A DNA stretch of 64,000 nucleotides, from positions 3,410,001-3,474,000 of the forward strand of contig OX621261.1 of assembly GCA_951640165.1 (NCBI GenBank), read 5' to 3'. The notes under the pieces were generated by a model. The model was not told the origin of the DNA. It saw only the letters and a program-made list of their open reading frames with translations, and did not search any database. The DNA comes from Pseudoips prasinana. Taxonomy: Eukaryota; Arthropoda; Insecta; Lepidoptera; Nolidae. The position numbers and the translations under genes were made by a program. Positions within the stretch are counted from its first letter, which is position 1, and each line of letters starts with the position of its first letter. Below are positions 48,401-60,400 of the stretch, piece after piece.

Positions 48401-51400
48401 GGTAAGTGGGGATCTCGTCGTCCGGATTGACCAAGAAGTTCCTGGGACAATGCTTACGTGGCTTGGAGAAGATGTCTGTATTGAGATTGGTCCCCATATG
48501 AGAGTACCTTATGGTCTTGACATGCTCTAGGTAAGTGGTGATCTGGTCGTAAGGGTCGTCCAAGAAGTTCCTCGGTCGACGATGCCTACGTGCCTTGGAG
48601 AAGATGTCTGTGTAGTGGCCTGGTATTTTAAATTATATTCATTGGGGTGAGGGGAAGGGTCAGCAACACTAGTTTGCTGACTTTTGAAGGCCGGCAACGC
48701 ACCCGCGACTCCTCTGGTGTCGCGGGGATCACTTACCATCAGGTGACCCACTTGATCGTTTGTCGCCCTCCGATATAAAAAAAAAATAAAAACTTGAGAG
48801 GTGTCAATGGACACCCGGATGGAACGAAGTTATTTCTTATTATTTATTATGTACAAAAAACCTGTATACACTCAACAAAAATAATCGTCGCGACACCACA
48901 CTGTTCAATGCGAAATAGAAATGAAAATATCTGGCTTGCTTTCTATAAGAGAGAGAGAAAGAGACAGACAGAGAAACATGCGCGCGCCGCACAGCTGCAA
49001 AAAGTGTCGTGACAACTTTTCGTAAGATTTTTTTCCGTCTAGCCCCCTTTCACAACGCACGATAAGGAACATCGTTCCAATATGGATCAATATTATTCTG
49101 TTATGTGAATATTTAAAGGCTGAAGTAATATAATTACGTTACAGGTCGAAAACGACTTGGATAAGCTTAAATCGGCTTCCTCGCAATCGGAGTTGGTGGA
49201 ATCGGCGCGGCAGTTTGGGCGGTCTGCTTCAGAGCTGGCTGCTCAAGCCGCCAAGAGACAGAGAGAACTTAAGGTATAGACAATTATCCCGATTTAAATA
49301 GTTTAGAAGGTACTAGCTGCGCCCCGCGGTTTTACCCGCGTTAAACTTTATAAATTATCACACCTCCACCCCCGTAGGTGATAGCGTGATAACATGTAGC
49401 CTATATGTTGACCCGACCTCTTAGTAATCTTCATACAAAATTTTAAGTTAATCCATGCAATACTTTTTTGAGTTTAGCCTGGACATACATACAGACACAC
49501 AGACAAAAATTCTGAAAACTATATTTTTGGCTTCGATATTGACTGTAGATCACACCCCAGGTATCCTTTTAAAAAAATATTCAATGTACAGTTTTGACTT
49601 TCCTACGATTTTATTACATGTATAGATTTTCAATACTTACTTACCTAGGTATCAGAGTTATTCAAGCCGTCTAGTAGGCCTCTGGCATGGCTTAACGACT
49701 GTTGGCTAATGGCTACAACCGGAACCGACAGCTTAACGTGCCCTCCGAAGAACGGAAGCACTTTGGCGGTCACCCATCTATGAACTGACTGCGAGTCTAG
49801 TTGCTTAACCTCGCCAATCATGGACCGGTGAGAGCATCTGGCTAAATATTATTTTTTGTAGTCAAATATGGTCAATATGATTTGGTCTTTCATATGCAAC
49901 TGAACATATCAGTCGGCCATGTTTCTAGAAAACAAAGCCGATGGATAATACCTACATCCTCCGGAAGGGTGTTAGCAAGGGAATCCTAAATTTGATCTCC
50001 AAGTGTGTATCGTCCGTAGCTTAGTGCAGAGCGTCTACCTAGGACTGGTAGAGGGGGTGGGGTCATGACCTGCCGGAAGATTAAATTTATGATTTCCCAT
50101 TATTTTTATTAGGAAACAATTGTTTTGATTTCCCATTCAAAATGAATCAGCTGATCGTTGTTCTGGTATGGGAAGTATACCGGGTGGCAGAGGAGTTGAC
50201 GTTCAAACTTAATGATGAGGAGTATCCGAAGCATAAACCATAATCTCCACATTTTTTTTTTTGATACTTTGAAAATTTATGAGTTCTGAGCTCAAACCCT
50301 AATTTTGAACTTTCGTATAAATTCTAAGTCAGTTCTGCAATGATTAGATAAATCATACTTTTTAGGGTGTCAGGTTAAACTATGCTCATTAGTTATCACA
50401 AAAAACTGTACCAGAAATGTTCAACAGAACGAGAAAAAATTCGAAAACTGATGTTAGGTGAAATTTACGAAAAAAAATATTTAATAAATTCTATCTCGAG
50501 AACTACGCAAAATCGTAGAACATACATGGGGGTGATTCGGATACTCCTCTTCATAAAGTGTCTAATATAATAAAATCGTAGGAAAGTCAAAACTGTACAT
50601 TGAATATTTTTTTAAAAGGATACTTGGGGCTTTCGGTATTGATCTACAATCAATACCGAAGCAAAAATATATTTTTTAGAATTTTTGTATGTTTGTCTGT
50701 ATGTATGTCCGGGCTAAACTCTAAAGTACTGCATGGATTTGCTTCAAATTTAGCATCAAAATTACTAAGAGGTCGGGTCAACATATAGGCTACATATTAT
50801 CACGCGATCACCTACGGAGGAGGAGCTGTGATAATTTATAAAATTTTACGCGGGTAAAACCGCGGGGCACAGCTAGTAAAGTATCTAAATTTTGCGTTTG
50901 AACATGAACTTCTCGGCCAGCCTGTATACAGGATGGTGGTGTGGTTCTCTGTAAGGGTCTACTAAAGCTTACTGTCCCTGTGTCATAATCTGTTATTTGT
51001 TCGTAGGAGCCACGCATGAAGGACGAGCTGGCTGCCGCCAGGGCTGTGCTGAAGAAGCACTCCACCATGTTGCTCACTGCTTCTAAGGTAAATACAGCAA
51101 GATTTGTAAGTTTCTAGGGTTCCGAACCCTGTTATATACGGTTTCTTAGCGCCGCGTGAGGTTCACGGAAGAAATAATAAAACCAATTGAGATGGACACT
51201 GGGTCGAAATTACGTAGCCGCTCGGCGCGTCACCTATTACTAAGATTCCTCTGTCTGTCCGGTCGTCACCAGGCTGTATCTCATGAACCGTGATAGTTAG
51301 GCAATTGAAATTTTCACTGATGATGTATTTCTGGTGCCGTCTAACAATTTTACATGTTTTCATACATTCCGTGTACCTAAATATCGAAATAATTATACAT

Positions 51401-54400
51401 TTAGTGAGACCAATAAATTATTAGAAGGAGTAGAAAATCAGAAGCGAATTCACTTATAAAACTATTTTATTTCTTGACTTTATTTTGAAGTTATATCTTT
51501 TTTAAACCTCACTCACTATCATAGAGAAATTGTAAAAAGTAGGTTTTATACTGTAGTTGTTTCCACTACACCACCCTCCCCTAGAGACCGGGTTACGGGC
51601 GATAAAAGCCGGGAAATTTAACCCTACGCCGTGAACGCGTCTTTTTGACCGTATCTTCATCAGCACAAGGTAAGTTATAACTATTCCTGGATGTATTGTG
51701 GTGAGTGTGATGGTCAGTGGGAGTGTTTGTGTTAGTGTTAGGTAATGTTGTGTGTTCTGAATCACGAAGTATGAAGGCCGGTTTGATACGATCTATTGAA
51801 ACCGTGACTTGTTTACCGTTCATGATAATCTTGTACACCTTATCACCACGCGAAACAACGTCATGAGGACACCTCCTCTTTGCCACTACACATATATTAC
51901 TACAAACACGTTCTGACTATTTACAAGCTCTTTCTTAAAGTTTAGGTGAATAAAAACCTTTTTATCTTATTTTATAGAAAACTAGCGGCACGGTACGTGC
52001 TTCGCTACGTATAAGGCATAGTTATATAAAAAAAATATTATTAAGTTCAACAAAAAAATATTTGAAATTGCTAAAAGATGTTGATTTTACACTTTTTCAA
52101 GATATTTTTACAATTTTCTCTACGTACAAACCTTCCCTGGACTTCCACGAATAATTCAAGACCAAAATTAACTAAATCGGTAAAGGCGTTGTTGAGTTAT
52201 AACATTACAACGAAAATTGCATTGATTTTTATATATATAGATTCTGAGTGAAGTGACTTAATAAAAAATCCAATTTGATATGCTGTTGGTGACCCCAGGT
52301 GTACGTGCGTCACCCAGAGCTGGCCGCAGCCAAAGCCAACCGCGACTACGTGTTGAGGGCGGTGTGCTCTGCAGTTGACAGCATCTCCTGCGTCGCCAAG
52401 GGACAGCCTATTCCTGTAGTCGGTAAGTTTACTATTTACAACTACACCACTGCACAATAATTCTTGCGCGCTGCACATAAATTCTTGCGCCCTGCACATA
52501 AATTCTTGCGCACTGCACATTACACAAAAATAGAAAAAGAACAATAAATTTGGGATAATACATAGAACTGAAACTCATTTTTTTTTCAACGTTCCCCTAC
52601 GTGTGGATATCTATCATCCTGACCGCTATCGTACTACTCATAGGACATCAGATTGAAAAAAAAAATTCGCGGTTATTCGACTTTCTTGAGATGATAAAAC
52701 CTTAAAGTGACATCTAGTTTTTGTTTGCTAGCACTTCTAGCCCACTGCACAAAACTTCTTGCGCACTGCACAATTCTTCTGATCCACTATAGAAAAAGAT
52801 CTTGATTGGATCATATTTTAGGGATTTTTCTATGGTTTTGTTTTATGTAAAGTCGATTACAGGCCGTTATTTTATAAGAATAGAGCGAAATGGCAATTAT
52901 ATGTTAGCTGAAGATTAATAGAATCGAGTCTGAATACTCAGGGCTATGTGCACTGCACATTTGTCTTACCTGTACTTCTGGTCCACTGCACAATTCTTCT
53001 GGCCCACTATAGAAAAAGGTATTGGATTATGTGGTCCCGATTTTCTCTATTGTAAGACGGCAGATAGAGTCGGAAATTATTATTATTACTTTATAAGAAA
53101 AGAGTGAAATACCAATAGTATATCTTAGCTAAAGATAAATATAACTGCGATTTTGTGCTGAGAGCTCTATGTTCTGCTCTTGAATGCATCTCATGCGTTG
53201 CAAAGGAAGAGCTTATACATGTAGTGGGTTAGTTAACTTTAATCAACTGGTCCACTATATAATAGTTCTGACTAAATATATAAAGTTCTGGCCCTCCGCA
53301 CAAAAGTTTTGACCCGCTGCACAATATTTCCGTCAAACTGCACAATACTTTGACCCACAGCACAATATTTCTGACTAGAGATGTAAAATGACTGAATATG
53401 ACTAGTCACAATTGTCATAAACCTTAAATGACCGGTCATTTAGACGTCATCATAGTCGATGCGCGAGGCGATGCGACGTTGCCATTTTGTCTTTAAATGC
53501 ACGCATGATTAGAAATGTAAAATGATTAACACTATATAATAATACTATAAGTCATATAAACCACTTTTTTGTTTCAATTTAGAAGTTGTAGACTTTTATC
53601 AACGACAAAAACTTAAAAGGTGCTAAAATATTACTGAAATCAAATTGACTGAAAATGACCATTTTTGACAGTTAATGACCATTTTTGACCAATTTGACCG
53701 TAAATGACAGTCTAATTCAGTCACATTAGTCATTTTCAACATTACTTTTGACCCACTGCACAATACTTCTGACCTACCATATAATATTTCAGGCCCACTG
53801 CACAATACTTCTGGTCCACTGCACAATATTTATGTGTATTTTTTTATTTTGATGATGGTTTTGCACAGACTTACCAGTAATACCAAGCCGTTCTGAAATG
53901 ATTTTATTTCTGGTCTGCAGGTGGAAATCGCCCCGTGGAAGGTCCTGGAGAGTTAGCTCAAGCGCTCGATGATTTTGATGTAAGTTTTGTGAGGCTAATA
54001 ATTTTATAGAAAGAGAGGCAAGTGAACATAGGTGATAATTTTATTTTATAATTTGTTTATGAAGTAATTCTTTCTTTTTAGGGTTCCATACCCAAAGCGT
54101 AAAACGGGACCCTATTAAGAAGACTTCGCTGTCTGTCTGTCCGTCTGTCACTAGGCTGTATCTCATGAACCGTGATAGACAGTTGAAATTTTCACAGATG
54201 ATGTATTTCTATTGCCGCTATAACATCAAATACTAAATAACAAAATAACATAATTATTTATGGGGGTTCCCATACAACAAACGTGAATTTTTGCTCGTTT
54301 TTATGGATACGGAACCCTTCGTGCGTGAGTCCGACTCGCACTTGGCCGGTTTTTTCTAACGTCACCCACTATCATAGACAATTTATTCTAGGTGTTATAC

Positions 54401-57400
54401 TGTAGTTAGACTGCCTCGTTGGTCTAGCGGTAACGTGTTCAACCGCAGATAATGAGGTCCTGGGTTCCAATCCCGGGTCGGGCCAAAAAGTGATTTTGGG
54501 ATTTTTCCGTTAAAAGAAATTTCTCAGTATCAGCCCGAAGTCTGGGAGTTGGCGGTATTATACCCGCGTGCCTCTGACCTCTTTCCGATCGTGTCGCTAA
54601 GGCGTCCCATCGGATCATGAGAGTGATGGAATAGAAAGTGCTCCTGTGTTTGCGCACACACTTGAGCACATTAATATGTCCCGCGCAGATGGCCAATCTC
54701 TGTTGAGACTGGCTGCCGTGGCCGAATTCGGCTAGGAGGACATTATTATTTTAAACTATTAAAGTTATTCTTATTTACTCTTTTTTTATGTAACAGGAGA
54801 GGATGGTGATGGAGCCGCTGGCGTACTCCGAGCTGCGCACGCGCCCGTCGCTGGAGGAGCGCCTCGAGTCCATCATCTCGGGCGCGGCCTTGATGGCCGA
54901 CAGCTCTTGTACCAGGTACTCAGTGCGAACCTACTTACTGTACTGGGCAGTGGTTACCCTGGTGTCAGAGTTGTTCAAGCCGCCCAGTAGGCCTCTGACA
55001 TGGCTTAACGACTGCTGTCTAATGGCTACAACCAGGACCGATAGCTTAACGTGCCCTCCGAAACACGGAGACGTCCATAAATTAAATCACTTTGGCGGTC
55101 ACCCATCTATGGACTGACCGCGAGCCTAGTTGCTTAACCTCGCCGGTCACTTCCGAACCAGTGTGCATGAACATGTCTGTTTGTCCTGAATCTGAGCCGA
55201 TTGATTCTATATCGAATAATATCGAAGCCAACAATTTAGATTTTTGTCTGTTTGTCTGTATGTACGTCCGGCCTAAACTCAAAAAGTACTGCACGGATTT
55301 ACTTCAAATTTTGAATGAATATTACTATGGGGATCACCTATGGGGGAGGAGCTGTGATAAATTATAAAATTTAACGCCGGTAAAACTGCGGGAACAGCTT
55401 GTTAATAAATAATTGTAATATTTCAGAGACGAGCGTCGGGAACGGATCGTGGCCGAATGCAACGCGGTACGCCAGGCGCTGCAAGATCTACTGCACGAGT
55501 ACATGGCCAATGTAAGTGGTATTTGTCAGCTGCGCTAAATTTTACCCCTGGAGTAATTTAGAAGCTGGGGTAATTTTAACCCCCGGGTAACATTAACCTC
55601 GAGGTCATTTTAACCCCAAAATCAGTGTTAAGAGTCCGTATGCGATGCGGGTAGCGCATGACCGGAAATTGTGGAGCTCTTTGGCGAAGGCCTTTGTCCA
55701 GCAGTGGACGTCTGTCTGCTGATATGATGAATAAAAACTTACTAAAGTTTTTTGCACACGTTTTTGCACACGCTCGCGACACAAGGCGGGGCAAGGGCTT
55801 TGTGTCGCGAGCTCGAGTCCTGCGCCGGACAACTATTTGTATGACCCATACATAGTTGGTCTGTGTCGGGATGTAATTTGTGTCGGTCTATTATATGTTT
55901 TAAAGTACCCCGGGACACAGGGATTAGATTTCCCGTGCGGGTGTTGTCTAATAAAAAAAAGTTTAACTCTGGTAAAGAACCTATGTAAACTCATGTGTAA
56001 GGCATTGCACATTTCTGGTTTTAGTAAACACATGGCCAACATACGAAGACACCAAGTCGGTAGTAACACTTCGAACTTTAGAATGCACTTATTACGTAGG
56101 CAGTAAGGCCCATTTTCGTAGTACAGTATCGTCAGCGTCGAATATAACTTAGCATTCTCGAAGCAAACGCAGATTTGCACCAAATTGGATAAATCTTTCT
56201 TTCATGTGTTAGTAACCACGAGCCGGAAAACGCAGCGTGGGGAGGCCCCCTACAAGATGGACCGATGATCTTGTGCGGGTCGCTGGAAACTACTGGATGC
56301 GAATAGCGCAAGACCGGCAATTGTGGAGATCTTTGGGGGAGGCCTTTGTCCAGCTAGTTAAAAATAATTGTTTTTATCCCACAGACTGGCAAACCGGAAC
56401 AATCAGCAGGATTGGAGCGAGCTATTGAGAATATGTGCCGTAAGACCAGGGACCTGCGCAGGCAGCTGCGTAAGGCTGTAGTGGACCATGTCTCTGACAG
56501 GTACTGCTTTTAACCATTATATACAACATGTAACGTAATTAACGCACACCCTCAAACACCCCAATTAGAATATTATGTTGTAATCATAATACATACACTT
56601 AATTTTTTATTTAACATGTATATGCATTGTTACTAACTAAATTAGTTTCTTGGAATGAAGTTTATTTTTCTTTATTTTGTTTTGAATGATAAAATTTGTA
56701 TGAATACAAATAAAACTGCAATTTTAAAAGTCTTATTACTTTGCTTACTGTCCATTTCAATTCGTTTTGACTGTACAGAGTTAATATGACAATAATTTCC
56801 AAAGTTTTAATTATTTTTGAATAAATAATTACCTGTTTTAAAAATGATATAAATCGATTCAGTGAACTATTCTGAACAAACTATTTTCAGGATGTGCGTT
56901 AATTAAGTTACATGTTGTATAATTATTTTTGGACCTGTTGGCGTGGTTAGCAAATTATTGCTCTTCACGCCGGAGGCCGTGGGTTAAAGATAAAAATCAT
57001 TTATTTGCGTTAATAAGATAACAAAAAGTTATTAATTAATATAAATAGGTATGTCTTATTCTACATTTTAATACGAAAAAATTGCCATTCAGTTTGTAGT
57101 AATTTACTTAATTAATTATTAATAATAATATATAGCAATATAGTTTTTTTTATATATACACCTAAGACACTAACACACACAAGGCTCACAATTTATAGTC
57201 TTCTATATTAATAATCTATAGTCTAGTTTAGATTCCCATCCAGGACAGATATTCGTGTGCATGAACATGTCTGTTTGTCCTGAGTCTGGGTGTAATTATC
57301 TATATAAGTATGTATTTACAAAAGAAAAGTAGTATATCAGTTATCTGGTTTCTATAGTACAAGCTCTGTTTAGTTTGGGATCAGATGGCCGTGTATAAAT

Positions 57401-60400
57401 AATCTCCCAAAATATTATTATTAACACATAAACACGTTGGGGTAATCTAGACCCCAGGGGTAATTTAAACCCCAAGCATATATTAAAGTTAAATTAAAGG
57501 GGTTTAAATTACCCAACGTGTTTATTACAGATATTTTACGAGAGAATATATAATTCTAGAACTATTAAATTAATGCCATACATAAACAGAGCAAATAGTC
57601 TTTTATATTTTACAAAAAAAAAACATCAAGATAACAGATTAAATGACCCACTTGCTCGTTTGTCGGCCTCTGATATAGAAAAAGAACCTACCGTTTGTTT
57701 TTTTTTTATTTGTATACCTTTGTTGTAGTTTCTTGGAAACTAACGTGCCTCTGCTGGTCCTGATGGAGGCGGCGCGCAACGGGAACGAGAAGGAAGTGGA
57801 GGAGTACGCTCTGGTCTTCACCGAGCACGCCAACAAGTTGGTGGAGGTATGGATTTATGTCTGCCGGATAATGAGTGTCCCAGGTTCGCCGGACCGTCTC
57901 AACTGGGCCGTGTTGAAACCGGTAGTCAAAGTCAAAGTAACTTTATTCCGTAAAAATTTTACATTTATGTGGAATCGTCATATTTTTTTACCCTACCGTG
58001 CAGTGCATGACGTGGCAGCTACTGAGAAACACTGCCAGAAAACTCAGTAGGAATCCTTTTTTAAAATAAAATATACTTAAGATTAATTACAATCATGTGT
58101 GTTGACTCAGAACGACTCAATCCCAAGCACTTTTATCACTTAAATAATCAGAAATTTGTAATATGCCCTGCTACACAATTTAGCTTTAATAATTCTTTTA
58201 AACTTATTCGTAGACAATTCTCTAATATCATTGGGAAGTTTGTTATAGAATCTTATACATTGCCCCATAAAAGAGTTACTTATTTTGTGGAGACGGGTAG
58301 TATGCAGTATGAGATTATTCTTATATCTAGTATTTACATTATAGTAGATGAACCTGCTGAGTTTGTTTGGCTGGGTCTTCTCAGTTAGGGCGCATTGGAT
58401 CCGGTGGTAGCATTAAAGTGCGACCGTAGTTTTAAACACAAGGTCCGTTATAATAATAATACTGAATTCATACCTTAATATAGACAGAACCATTCAGACA
58501 ATATGTAGTAAAATATAAATTTCAATAATTAAACCTAAACATAATCTCCTTGACAATAACTTAATACAAGCTAGCTAAATATCACTACCATTATAAAATA
58601 AATTGTATAAATGTTTTAACATTCCGTGTACCTAAATATCTAATTATTTAAACTTAACTATATTACTACAAACATGTTCTGACTATTTACAAGCGTCTGT
58701 TTAAAGTCTACGTGAATAAAAAGCTTTTTTATTTTATTACTAGCTGTGCTGGTACTAGCGGTTTTACCCGCGTTAAACTTCATAAATTATCACAGCTTCT
58801 TCCCCGTAGGTGATAGCGTGATAGTATGTAGCCTATATGTTGACCCGACCTCTTAGTAATATTCATGCAAAATTTGAAGTAAATCCATGCAGTACTTTTT
58901 GCGTTTAGCCCGGACATACATACAGATAAACAGACAAAAATTCTAAAAACTATATTTTTGGCTTCGATATCGATTGTAGATCACGCCCCCAGATATCCTT
59001 TAAAAAAAAATATTCAATGTACAGTTTTCACTTCCCTACGATTTTATTATATGTATAGATAATAAAAAAACCTGGGTCGGACCAAAGAATCTTATTGAAA
59101 TCACCCAGAAGCAACCCAGAGTCTGAAAATTAACGGTGTTTAGATCGAACTATTACCAATAGATGCCGCTGTAACATTATTATTTTCAATATGTGAATGA
59201 TTCATTTGCTGTGTGGTGACGGCATAGAATATCATCACCCCATCTCATCCCGTAGGGGGGCGTAGAAATCGTCCGAGGGAATACCTACCAGAGAACGGGC
59301 AGCAGCGTTTTTCTGTGAACTATGACCATCAAACTGCGATCGCCAACCCGTCTGCCAAGCGTGGTGGTTAAGGCATTTTTCGGGGAGGCCTTTTGTCCAG
59401 CTGTGGACGTACTTTGACTGATATGACGATAAATGATTCATTGCCGTACGCCCCTTTTTACACGCTTTATATTATACTATTTGCGTTATAGCATGGTGCG
59501 GGTGACAGTTTCAGTAACATTTCGTTTCACTCTTGAAAGGCGCAGCGATTTACAAATTATGTCTTAGTATGATTATTCAATTTGAATTTTATAGCATTAT
59601 TCGCAATGCAAAGCGTTTATCTAATCTAAAAATGGGAAGGTATTATCAAAATGATCTTTCACATGCAACTGTGAACATATCAGTCGGCCATGTTTCTAGA
59701 AAACAAACCGATTGATAATACCTACATCCTCCGGAAGGGTGTCAGCAAGGGAATCCTAAATTTGATCTGCCAGCGTGTATCGTTCGTATCTTAACGCAGA
59801 GCGCCTACCCCGGATTGGTAGATGGTGCAGGTTCGAGACCCGCCGGACGATCAAATTTATGATTTCCCATTTCTGAGATATGTCTTAGTATCTCAGCTGT
59901 ACCACATTTGTTACATATTAAATTATTAATAACTGTAGTAAATTGAATAAAATGCAACCAGAATGTTCATCTCTACAAATTAAAATAAATTGAATGACAA
60001 AATAAGCAAAGCGTTATGCGTATAACGTAACGTCATAGACGTATTTAGTGATGGGATGGACTGCTGCGATGGGTAGTCGATATTTTTGTATAATAAAAAA
60101 CGTATTTTGTGCATAGGTAATTTTTTATTGTTAAAATGCAATATGGTAATATAATTATACAACAGAACGTTAGGGTAAGGTAAAAAATGCATTTAATTAG
60201 TGTGAACTCGTATCAGATCCTGACTCTGAATTGTCACTTAATTCATCATCAGAATCTGTGACGGATATTATTAATGATGACTCTGTTATATTGTCAACTA
60301 GCGGCCCGGCACGTGCTTCGCTACGTATAAGGCATAGTAATAAAAAAAATTGATTATTAAGTTCATTCGTTCAAACAAAAATATATTTCAAATTGCTAAA

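Larger units (their letters stand above)
52440..53840. repeat. Scattered CCACTGCACAA-type repeat field in intron 6
   Basis: Words like GGCCCACTGCACAATACTTC and TTCTTGCGCACTGCACAT recur more than a dozen times, in clusters (52445-52520, 52740-52790, 52960-53005, 53250-53370, 53750-53830). A ~200-bp segment containing an exon 6 relic is tandemly duplicated between clusters, and a hAT MITE is inserted. Confidence 0.7.
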
